A stretch of 64,000 nucleotides of DNA, taken from Desulfobacula sp. GTDB taxonomy: Bacteria > Desulfobacterota > Desulfobacteria > Desulfobacterales > Desulfobacteraceae. This document shows positions 27,194 to 35,547 of this stretch, piece after piece. The notes under the pieces were generated by a model that worked only from the letters and a program-made list of their open reading frames with translations, did not search any database and had not been told where the DNA came from. A program made the position numbers and the translations under genes. Position 1 is the first letter of the stretch, and each line of letters opens with the position of its first letter. The stretch spans positions 41,611 through 105,610 of the forward strand of contig NZ_JAQYWD010000022.1 of the NCBI RefSeq assembly GCF_030145145.1. Reading direction: 5' to 3'.

Positions 27194-27874
27194 CTATAAC
27201 CCCAGATTTCTGCATTTAACCGTGGTTGTCAGAATACGGTTCTTGCCTTTAACATAATCTGTTTCATTGATATCGATTGTCGCCTCAATTGTTATCTGCA
27301 CCGATTTGATCTTTGGTAAATCCAAAGCTGCAACTTGATGAAGGCTGGGTGGGAGAGAGACAATCGCCCCGTCTTCATCAAGGTATGCAAATTGAAGCGT
27401 TTTTATATTCTCTGCAAGCGGCTGATGAATCGCACCGGTTGCGTCACTCACCTTTTTTCCGATGTCTGTATCTCCATCACCATACCCGTCGTACAGGTCA
27501 TATGCGACGTATTGTATTTCGCCGGGTTCATCCACTGTTGAATCATTATCATTATCCCTGTTATCATCATCTGCCAAAAAGTTAAATGCCAACGGATACC
27601 CATTACTCCCATCTCCGGCACTGACGATTCCAGTCCCGCTTGTACCGTCCGGATCATACCCTGCCATTCTGATGTCACTTGTCATTATGTATAAAGCCAC
27701 CCTTAAGTTCTGCTGCATTTCAATGACTTGTTTCTGGGCAAGCTGTGCCTTCTGCTGATTTTGATATGCTGAAAAAATCCCAGCCGAAACAATGGTTGTA
27801 ATGGTCATGGCTATTAACAGTTCTACCAGGGTAAACCCCCTGTTATTTACATTATATTTATGAGACATAGCCAT
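27194..27874 (-). CDS. pilW: PilW-type minor pilin A
   Basis: 226 residues. Short leader ending VNNRG, prepilin peptidase site before FTLVELLIAMTITTIV, and the PilW signature AYQNQQKAQLAQKQVIEMQQNL with SDIRMAGYDP. An Asp/Asn-rich loop (DDDNRDNDNDSTVDEPGE) may bind calcium. The C-terminal TTTVKCRNLGL is matched by a dead relic at 34995-35075. It lies between fimU and pilV. Confidence 0.88.
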   Translation of the reverse strand: MAMSHKYNVNNRGFTLVELLIAMTITTIVSAGIFSAYQNQQKAQLAQKQVIEMQQNLRVALYIMTSDIRMAGYDPDGTSGTGIVSAGDGSNGYPLAFNFLADDDNRDNDNDSTVDEPGEIQYVAYDLYDGYGDGDTDIGKKVSDATGAIHQPLAENIKTLQFAYLDEDGAIVSLPPSLHQVAALDLPKIKSVQITIEATIDINETDYVKGKNRILTTTVKCRNLGL

Positions 27875-27901
27875 CCTATCCTTTATGAATACGCATTTTT
27901 A

Positions 27902-28432
27902 TCAATTGAAGTTTATACCATCACTGCTTTTCAGGACCCTTATATTTCCTGCGCTACTCACAATGATACTTCTATAATTTGATTTATTGTTGCTGATAAA
28001 TACAGTCCCAACTGTGGTTGCGGGAATCCCCCGGCTGTTAAACCCAAATGTATTGGCCGTAAACGTTGTGTTCTGATAAAATTGAATACCGGCAGGCAGC
28101 GTTATCTGTTTAAAAACAATTTCACCCACATTGGTGTCAGGCCACCAGTTTCCAGCCCCGCCGCTCCATCCGTTGTCGACCCAAGCCGTATATTGATCAT
28201 TGGCAACATCAAAAATAATGGCTGCCGTGGCATTTTCTTTGACCGCCCTCATCTTTGCTTCCTGCAGGCAGGAGACAATATCCCTTGCAGCACTTCTCAG
28301 CCTGTAATCCGGCAATTTAGCAACAATACCGGGAACAGCAATCGCTGATAAAATGCCGACAATTGCAATAACCACCATCACCTCTATCAGCGTGAATCCT
28401 GATGTAACCTTTTTATTATCTTTTAATTCCAT
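27902..28432 (-). CDS. fimU: FimU/FimT-type (GspH-like) minor pilin
   Basis: About 176 residues from ATG 28432 (MELKDNKK). Prepilin site TSG before FTLIEVMVVIAIVGILSAIAVPG; RLRSAARDIVSCLQEAKMRAVKENA is the GspH/FimT helix. The globular part has GFNSRGIPATT, the typical GspH/FimU C-terminal strand region. It is the first gene of the five-gene minor pilin operon that ends with pilY1. An earlier in-frame ATG at 28474 is unlikely. Confidence 0.85.
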   Translation of the reverse strand: MELKDNKKVTSGFTLIEVMVVIAIVGILSAIAVPGIVAKLPDYRLRSAARDIVSCLQEAKMRAVKENATAAIIFDVANDQYTAWVDNGWSGGAGNWWPDTNVGEIVFKQITLPAGIQFYQNTTFTANTFGFNSRGIPATTVGTVFISNNKSNYRSIIVSSAGNIRVLKSSDGINFN

Positions 28433-28469
28433 ATGACAGACCCTAAACTTTTTAGTTGAAATAGTTCTA

Positions 28470-28485
28470 TGCAAAAATGATGCAA
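28470..28485 (-). promoter_or_regulatory. Candidate sigma-54 promoter of the fimU operon
   Basis: Minus-strand TTGCATCATTTTTGCA fits the -24/-12 pattern TGGCACG-N4-TTGCA except for the first G and the CG. It lies about 40 bases before the fimU ATG. pilR and rpoN in the window make control by them plausible. Confidence 0.35.
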
Positions 28486-28796
28486 TTGTTAATTTTATTT
28501 TTAATCAGACCTATCAAATTGCTTGACCATAATCGGTTTTCAAATCAAAATATTGAACCAATAAGGTTCTTTATCTCCTGAATGTGGAAAATATCTCTTC
28601 TTACACATTCAATTAATTTTTCATTAGAATCGGTTTATTTTACAAAAGATGTCAATGCGGGCAACATTTATTGGCAACTAAATTAAAACCGCTACCAATC
28701 AAATTTCCTGTTTGTGATCCTCACTAAGGATAATGAAAAACAAACCCTGTGGTTCGATTTTGTTGAAATATAATCCTGTCACCTTTCCGGATGGAT
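28486..28796. other. Upstream region between the two pilus clusters
   Basis: About 310 AT-rich bases between fimU and the 3' end of the second pilY1 gene. No gene was seen. It should hold the fimU operon control region and the terminator of the second cluster; no strong hairpin is obvious. Confidence 0.4.
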
Positions 28797-31700
28797 TTAT
28801 TTGTTTCTATTTCTCCAGGACATCACCTTGACCTTAAGGCCGGGTATATTCACTTTTATGGGTTTTAAACCGCCAACCGGTGTGGTAATGAACAAGGTAT
28901 CATCAGGGCCTAGTACGGGTTTTGAGCCGGGTCCCCCTTCAATGGGAATCGCAACGACAACATAGGGGTTCTCCGGATTATCCGGATCGATTACCCGGTC
29001 ATTCTCATCAAATTTCCCATCGCCATTCAGATCGAAAACAGCGTCATTGGGTGCACAGCCGGAATTATAATCCACGGCATAAAGCCATGTTTTGCCACTT
29101 CCACCACAAATATCCGGATCCGGAATATAGGTGGTAAAAAAGACGACTCCCCCTGCTACCAGAGGCTGCTGGATAACGCGTTCACTCCCCAGTAAATTAG
29201 AGGGGCCGTTATAATCTACCTGTCCGTTATAGAGTTTAATGACCCACGACTGGTTATCCGCGCAGGTATCGGCAATATATCGAACTTCCCTTTCCTCTAA
29301 ACTCCCGTCTGCCAGCATTACATTGCCTGCTGCATATTTTGCTTCCAGCTCAACCAGGTCTCCGCAGACATCAGGATCTGAAGGGTTTGCAGCCCCTGTT
29401 GTAAAGGGATATACATAGCAGGATGATGGTGCAGGATTATCCTTGAGCCCGAAAAAATACTGTTGGTTCATGGTGGTTTTATCCGCTTGTTCTTGATAAA
29501 TACCGGTTCCATAATAGATCCATATGGGATTGGGCTCCGCATCGGTTTGAATGCCATAGGCATAGGTCGCCCGGGAACTGATGGGATTTAGGGTGGGGGA
29601 TGAATGAGAGGGGTTAAAGTCAAACACCGTTGATATGACAGGGGTTTCACCATTTCCGATATTCGAAACGCGGAACATGGTGCCATAAAGATTTCCCACA
29701 TAGAAACAATCTGAAATATAATCCCCTTCAAAATCGGCCGTCATGACGGGAGATGCAACATCATTGAGCAATTCAGTGTCTGACAATTTTACCCGATTGA
29801 TATGGGTGCCATCTTTATGCCATATTGGGGATTTATCTTTGGCAGCAATGCCATACACATATGCCTGCTTATTCGCCTGGTTGTCCAGAGAATAACCCGA
29901 ACCAAAGAAAATTCCCCAAAGCGTATTGTTTTCTCCATCTGCAATTCTATCAATACTCACATCCGACCACGTTTCACCCAGCTGGTTATCATATTCAAGC
30001 TCATCGGATTCATCGACGCTACCGTCTGAATCATTGTCCAGGCCATCTAACAGATAGGCTGAATGGGTATCTCTGAACTGCCACAAATACTTGACCGCAT
30101 CGGTATAATCTGTTTCCTGCCCTTCCTTCTTTTGATAGGTTACGTCCAACGCAAAATAAGCATCTCCTCCCTCCCGTTCACCACATACCAGGATTGTTTT
30201 CCACGCCGTTCCGTCATAGATATCGCCAACCTGTGGGGAACCATCAACAAACGTCTGGTAGCAATAATCCTCACTGCACATATTATATTCCGGCTCATTG
30301 GCACGGTTCAGTTTCTCGTGAAAATTAAGGGGGACAAAAGACCACATTTCTTCTCCGGTTTCAAGGGAAAAAGCATGCAGCGCACCATCATTTGCACCAA
30401 TATAGACCATGGGTGAACGTTCCGGCACAAAGTCACCATACCCGTCAAAATCATAATAAAAAGCTGGATCTCCGACGATTACGGGGATAGAGTTAATAAA
30501 AGAACCCAATGGCTTACAAAAATAACCATCGCTGGCAGAATCAAAATAATTGTCATGGGTCAGATTTAGACTTGAATAGTCAATAACATCTGAATCATTC
30601 AACGGATCAATGGTATACACGTTTCTTGAAGCGGGAAGTACTTCGCTTGCCCGCCACAGGACATTATCCCATTCCCCGGTGACCGCATCCGGCTTTAATG
30701 CCTCCAGTTCTCCGGTCCAGTTGCCTGCATTAAATTTGGCCAGGATCACAAGATTTCCCTGATCGACTGATGTTGTCGGAGCCGGGGCCGAGCCGTGAAA
30801 CACAAGTGTTTTAATGGTCTGGGTGATGCTTGAGAGGGTGTTAATCAGCTCCTCTCTGTTGTTCGCAAGAAATGGCTGCCCCACACCGGCTTTTTCCTCA
30901 TGCAGGGCATGCAACGCATCATCGGCAACCGCATTGCCCCGTATATTGCTGACCTTTGCCATCTCTTCTATTTGCACGGCATTATCAATGCCAAAACCCA
31001 CGGCGATGGGACTTACATTTATATCACATAATGCATTTGTTTCTGCTGCAACATCTGCCACGGTTCCATTACCCAGGCCATCGGTAATATCAATTAAAAA
31101 TTTGGATTGACAGTCAACGATATTATAAGACTCACCCGCCCCGTCCTGGTCTGGTTTATTACCACTAAAATATTGTTTTGCCGCTGTTATGGAATGATCA
31201 AATGGCGTCCCGTAATGGGCAACCGTAGCAGCAATCGCATCCTGGAGGGCTGTCTGCTGGGCATCATCATTAAATCGGCATCCCACATGTATCTTTGTAT
31301 AGTCAATGGCCGACGTATACCCGTGTTCCGTCTTGCCGCTCCAGGTGCCAAACCCCCATGAAATGCCCCGATCCTTTACAAGTTCACTGATGACATCCTT
31401 TCCAATGTCAATCCGGCTCATTTGGGCACCGGCTTCCCAGGGGTCAACGTTTGTCCAGTCAACAGATGCACTCGTTTTTGTCCGTTCTGAAATATTATAG
31501 TTTGATTCGGTAAATTCAGATGGATTGTCATGACTTTGGCCATGGATCGTTAAATTTGTCACCGCACTGCCGGCCTCATCAATTTCAAATTCCAGGTACG
31601 CGTTAGTGATAATGGCATTTTTGGGGATGGATACATTTTGAAACCGGATGCCAATGGTCTGATCAGAACCGTCATGGACCAATTCCAGGTCGCTGCTTCC

Positions 31701-33893
31701 TGTTGTATTCACACTGCCTGAACTGCTTTCCTCGGCATCATCTTTCCCCTGGGATACCCGGATATTAATTTCCTGATCTATACCATCGGTATACACCACA
31801 TGCAGCAGTGGCGCACCACCGCTATTTCCGTCATAGGAACTGGCCGTCCGTTGTCCTGTGCCGGTGATAATAAACACCATTGAATTTTCACACGCCCATC
31901 CATCCCGATTGACAATTTCCTGGACAATGCTCTTTAGATCCGGTGTACGGGGCTTTACATCACTGCTCACATTCATCATGCGGGTCATGCTGGAGGAAAC
32001 ATCCAGTAATACCATGATGGCGGGACTGACCAGGTTTTCGGCATACAGCGGCACATTCCCGCAGTTGGATCCCTCCGGGGGCGCCAGAACCGTCAAAACC
32101 ACATCAATTTCATACGGGCTGTTGGGTGTATTTGTTCCGATTATGGTAATGGTGGCATTATAATTGCCCGGGACAAGGGTCGTGTTTGTGAACGTTATGG
32201 TATGGTCAGCAGACGCTCCAGGATCTAATGTGGCTGTGCTGTCCTGGCCGGCAACAGCTATCCAGTCACCCCCATCTGCGGTATGCAATGCCATGGTATA
32301 GGTCAGTGCGGCATCCCCGGTATTTGTAACGGAAAAGCTGCCCTGGGCTGCGTTGTTCCCTTCATAGCAAATGGCACCAATATTATTATCGTCAACGGAA
32401 ATATAAGAAAACCCATTTTCAATATACTCGATATGCAGCAGCGGCGGCGCACCATCACCATCATAGGATTCGGCCACGCGCTTTCCGGAACCCGTTATAG
32501 TAAAAACCATGGCATTCCCACTTGCCCATCCCGATCTGCCGACAATTGCCTGAACCACCTGACTCAAATCCGGCGTCTGGTGCTGTTCACCGGTATGCCA
32601 ATCCGTCAGATTATTCCATTCTATGAATTGATCTGTCTTTGTTCTCTGTAAAATATTATTTGTTGTTTGCGCAAACGTACCGGGGTTGTCAGCTGCTTCA
32701 GCATGTATATCAAGGTTTGTCGGGTTTGTATTCACGTCTTCATCCACATCAAACTCAATATACGCTCTCGTTATCATGGCACCCTGGGGAACGGCAATAT
32801 TTTGAAACCGGATGCCGATGATTTGATCCGTATCTTCGGTAATTAATTCCAGATCAGTACTGTAAAGATCCATACCACCGGATTCACTTTCCTCTGCATC
32901 ATCACTATTGGCCGACACACTGACCTCAACAGTGGGAACCTGGATGTCTAACGTCACATTTATGTCCACAGGACTATTCGGGGATATGGGGGATGCTCCC
33001 GTATCCTCTATGGTAAGTGTTGCATCATAAAAACCCGGTATCTTGGCGGAAGCATCATAATTAACGGTAATGGACGTTGTTGCACCGACAGACAGCACGC
33101 CGCTGCTGGAAGATAAACTGACCCAGTCCTTGTTTGAGACCAAGCTGTAATTCAAGTCAGCCGTCCCTGTATTGGTAATGGTAAACGTATCTGGAATCGG
33201 ATTGTTTCCCACATAACAAGAGGGGTCTAATAGTGTTTTATTCACCTGGATATAGGGCGTAGGTATTTCCGTGAATTCTACATGCAGCTCAGGCGCATTG
33301 TCCGGGGAACCATCAAATGAATCCGCCCTTCTTTGACCGGACCCTGTGATCACAAAAACCATATCATTACCGGATACCCAGCCGACCCTGCTGATGATTT
33401 CCTGGATTATGGATGCAAGATCAGGTGTGTTATATACTACATTGTCATTCCAGTCATCTACATTGTTCCAGTTTACGACGGCATCGGTAACAGGTCTTCC
33501 AGTAATGTCATAATCGGTATCACTGAAACGAGCAGCATCATCCCGATCCTCACCTTTGATGATAAGATCTGTGGCACCGGTTTCCGTATCTTTTGCTTTA
33601 AACGTTATATAGGCATCAGAAATGACTGCTCCGTGGGGGATGGCAATATTTAAAAAACGGATACCGATGGCCTGGCGCTTGCTCTCGTAATCATCCCATG
33701 TCATTTCAAGATCTGAACTGTCCAGGATCATATCACCTTTATTCCAGGCGTTGTTAAGATTTTCTTCGGCATCATCATTGTCATGGGATACCCTGACATT
33801 CACCTCCGCGCCAAACACATAAAAAGGCAAAATAAGGAAAAGACCGATTAACAAAATGAACCGGAAAATCTTATGTCTGCAGATTATTTTCAT
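28797..33893 (-). CDS. PilY1-type protein B with split VWA domain and repeated beta-sandwich modules
   Basis: About 1698 residues from ATG 33893 (GGAGGT site); an ATG ten codons earlier is less likely. Signal peptide 1-29. Modules of ~175 residues at about 30-205 and 320-490 share DDAEE, DLEL, IGIRFQNIA-IP, VxWNN, TPDL-IVQ-IV and SGNAMVF-ITGSG; they resemble DNRLRE/CBM-like sandwiches. Each is followed by an Ig-like CYVGNN or CYEGNN domain. A VWA domain opens with MIDAS LLDVSSSM (D631), is broken at 650-824 by a third module in permuted order (TPDL half first), and resumes MSRIDIGKD. The PilY propeller fills about 1000-1690 (GANDGALHAFS, FVDGSPQVGD, LVCGEREGGDAYFALD). Probably a pilus tip adhesin. 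Confidence 0.88.
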   Translation of the reverse strand: MKIICRHKIFRFILLIGLFLILPFYVFGAEVNVRVSHDNDDAEENLNNAWNKGDMILDSSDLEMTWDDYESKRQAIGIRFLNIAIPHGAVISDAYITFKAKDTETGATDLIIKGEDRDDAARFSDTDYDITGRPVTDAVVNWNNVDDWNDNVVYNTPDLASIIQEIISRVGWVSGNDMVFVITGSGQRRADSFDGSPDNAPELHVEFTEIPTPYIQVNKTLLDPSCYVGNNPIPDTFTITNTGTADLNYSLVSNKDWVSLSSSSGVLSVGATTSITVNYDASAKIPGFYDATLTIEDTGASPISPNSPVDINVTLDIQVPTVEVSVSANSDDAEESESGGMDLYSTDLELITEDTDQIIGIRFQNIAVPQGAMITRAYIEFDVDEDVNTNPTNLDIHAEAADNPGTFAQTTNNILQRTKTDQFIEWNNLTDWHTGEQHQTPDLSQVVQAIVGRSGWASGNAMVFTITGSGKRVAESYDGDGAPPLLHIEYIENGFSYISVDDNNIGAICYEGNNAAQGSFSVTNTGDAALTYTMALHTADGGDWIAVAGQDSTATLDPGASADHTITFTNTTLVPGNYNATITIIGTNTPNSPYEIDVVLTVLAPPEGSNCGNVPLYAENLVSPAIMVLLDVSSSMTRMMNVSSDVKPRTPDLKSIVQEIVNRDGWACENSMVFIITGTGQRTASSYDGNSGGAPLLHVVYTDGIDQEINIRVSQGKDDAEESSSGSVNTTGSSDLELVHDGSDQTIGIRFQNVSIPKNAIITNAYLEFEIDEAGSAVTNLTIHGQSHDNPSEFTESNYNISERTKTSASVDWTNVDPWEAGAQMSRIDIGKDVISELVKDRGISWGFGTWSGKTEHGYTSAIDYTKIHVGCRFNDDAQQTALQDAIAATVAHYGTPFDHSITAAKQYFSGNKPDQDGAGESYNIVDCQSKFLIDITDGLGNGTVADVAAETNALCDINVSPIAVGFGIDNAVQIEEMAKVSNIRGNAVADDALHALHEEKAGVGQPFLANNREELINTLSSITQTIKTLVFHGSAPAPTTSVDQGNLVILAKFNAGNWTGELEALKPDAVTGEWDNVLWRASEVLPASRNVYTIDPLNDSDVIDYSSLNLTHDNYFDSASDGYFCKPLGSFINSIPVIVGDPAFYYDFDGYGDFVPERSPMVYIGANDGALHAFSLETGEEMWSFVPLNFHEKLNRANEPEYNMCSEDYCYQTFVDGSPQVGDIYDGTAWKTILVCGEREGGDAYFALDVTYQKKEGQETDYTDAVKYLWQFRDTHSAYLLDGLDNDSDGSVDESDELEYDNQLGETWSDVSIDRIADGENNTLWGIFFGSGYSLDNQANKQAYVYGIAAKDKSPIWHKDGTHINRVKLSDTELLNDVASPVMTADFEGDYISDCFYVGNLYGTMFRVSNIGNGETPVISTVFDFNPSHSSPTLNPISSRATYAYGIQTDAEPNPIWIYYGTGIYQEQADKTTMNQQYFFGLKDNPAPSSCYVYPFTTGAANPSDPDVCGDLVELEAKYAAGNVMLADGSLEEREVRYIADTCADNQSWVIKLYNGQVDYNGPSNLLGSERVIQQPLVAGGVVFFTTYIPDPDICGGSGKTWLYAVDYNSGCAPNDAVFDLNGDGKFDENDRVIDPDNPENPYVVVAIPIEGGPGSKPVLGPDDTLFITTPVGGLKPIKVNIPGLKVKVMSWRNRNK

Positions 33894-33960
33894 TACCTTC
33901 ACCTCCGTTTTATCGATCATCACCTGGAATTTAATGGGTTAAAAAATCATGACAGGTGTG

Positions 33961-34485
33961 CTAATATCCGATCTTATAAATCTTTGATGCCCTGACTTCT
34001 ATTTCCTGTTTTTTGTTTGCATTGGATTTAACGATATAAATAAATTTTCGATAATTTTTGCCGCTGCCGGGCACAATGACATTTTTTCCATACTGAACAT
34101 TATACCAATATGGAATGGTATCAATGTTACCGTCGTTTGTGCCATCCGGGAACGTATCATTTAAAATGTCCTGTCCGCCATCACCGAAATTTCTCACCAT
34201 GGCGGCAATCGCTTTTTCTTCATCCGTGGGATTGGCTGCTGCAGGGCTGTTGACTTTAGAAGGCGCCTTTGGTTTTGCATCCAGCCAGTATGCGCCATAT
34301 TTCCAGGCACTGTCGGCGATATAAAAATTCCGTTGATAAATTATTTCATTACTCACAATTTTCAACTCAATGTCGCTGGTATTTGTGGAGGATATGCCCA
34401 GTATGGTTAATACGGCAAGGATTAATATCGCATAAATGATGGCAGACCCCTGCTCATTACCGATAATAAAATTTTTTTCAACCAT
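33961..34485 (-). CDS. PilX-type minor pilin B
   Basis: 174 residues. GNEQGSAIIYAILILAVLTI and SSTNTSDIELKIVSN match PilX A over the N-terminal helix, while the globular half differs (GAYWLDAKPKAPSK, FGDGGQDILNDTF, YWYNVQYGKNV). Probably incorporated with the neighbouring PilV and PilY1 B into an alternative tip complex. It lies between pilV B and pilY1 B in the same orientation. Confidence 0.83.
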   Translation of the reverse strand: MVEKNFIIGNEQGSAIIYAILILAVLTILGISSTNTSDIELKIVSNEIIYQRNFYIADSAWKYGAYWLDAKPKAPSKVNSPAAANPTDEEKAIAAMVRNFGDGGQDILNDTFPDGTNDGNIDTIPYWYNVQYGKNVIVPGSGKNYRKFIYIVKSNANKKQEIEVRASKIYKIGY

Positions 34486-34557
34486 ATGGTATCTCCCTTG
34501 TCAAACCGTATATAACGATAAAATCCGGATAAAAACGGATTTTTCCCTTTGGAACTA

Positions 34558-34989
34558 TTATATATCAGCCGCTTTGATAAAACTGATATCCGCTTTTTTT
34601 TTACCTGCAGGATCCGTCACAACAACCTTAACATTTTTAATCGCCGTATTCCCACCACTATCCGGACTCACATGCCACACAACCGTATAGCCGTCCGTAG
34701 TGGTTGCAGCACCCGTTATGACATTCGCAAAGGAGGTTGACAATAAAGATTCAATCTGGGCCTGAGCCGCAATCGTTGCCTTGGTGAATTTCATAGCACT
34801 GCTATTGGCCTTTATTGCTGTGATCTGCATTTTTGCTATCCCAAGGATACCGATGGAAAGAATGACAATGGCAATCAGCACTTCAATGATTGTGAACCCC
34901 TTATGATTTTTGTGTAATTTTTGAAAACAGTTAACCCGGCGTTTAAAAACCCGGCGGACGGTATCAAAAAATAAAAAATGTATATCCAT
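34558..34989 (-). CDS. PilV-type minor pilin B
   Basis: About 143 residues. A long basic leader ends KNHKG, followed by FTIIEVLIAIVILSIG and GILGIAKMQITAIKANSS, nearly identical to PilV A. The rest is shorter and different (GYTVVWHVSPDSG). The ATG lies 5 bases after the stop of the dead pilW relic, mirroring the pilW-pilV junction of the first cluster. Confidence 0.83.
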   Translation of the reverse strand: MDIHFLFFDTVRRVFKRRVNCFQKLHKNHKGFTIIEVLIAIVILSIGILGIAKMQITAIKANSSAMKFTKATIAAQAQIESLLSTSFANVITGAATTTDGYTVVWHVSPDSGGNTAIKNVKVVVTDPAGKKKADISFIKAADI

Positions 34990-34994
34990 CAATA

Positions 34995-35075
34995 TTATAA
35001 TCCCAGGTTTCTGCGTTTAATTGTGGTTATCTGATACGGTTCTTACCTTTAACACAATTTATTTCATTAATCCTG
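34995..35075 (-). pseudogene. Relic of a second pilW (C-terminal end only)
   Basis: Minus-strand bases encode INEINCVKGKNRI, then after a one-base deletion ITTIKRRNLGL and a stop. Intact PilW A ends INETDYVKGKNRI then LTTTVKCRNLGL. The DNA is also similar. So the second cluster once had its own pilW directly before pilV B. Confidence 0.8.
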
Positions 35076-35547
35076 AGGAAAAACTTGCTTTATCGGCAAA
35101 TAAAAAAATAGTAGATCCTGCACTTATGATGTTTCAACTCAAACTCTATACCATGAAAGAATGATGCAATATTTGGATCATTCTTCTAAGAATACACAAA
35201 AAAAAAGCTCTTTATGCCATAACAGTTGCAATCGAATTCCATAGCCAACTCTGCTTGCATGCGCATAAAAACAGAACATTATTTTATTTAGCTACATTCA
35301 AATTGTTTATAATTATGATGCATTGACTTTACAAAACTTGTCATTCATACCAACACCTTTTGATAATTACATGAAGCAGTTAGAAAAAAATATCCCATGG
35401 GTATGATTATCATCCCAGGAAATGATCCATGATATTTTTTTTTAATATAAAAGCATGAAGTGGAACCCGATTGATTAAATTAAAATAGCATCATTGAAAT
35501 AACAACAAGAATGACGAAATACAATTATCCAGCAAAAGTTACCTGTA
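35076..35547. other. Decayed region upstream of pilus cluster B
   Basis: No open gene. A TATACCATGAAAGAATGATGCAA-like stretch near 35149-35170 resembles the region just before fimU, so this may be what remains of a deleted fimU-pilW pair. It may also contain the promoter now driving pilV B and the end of the transcript from 37320. No terminator was identified. Confidence 0.4.

Noticed and set aside
28797..33893. Repeated PilY1 modules as a possible CRISPR or DNA tandem repeat
   Set aside because: The repeats are diverged protein domains of ~175 residues, not near-identical DNA repeats.
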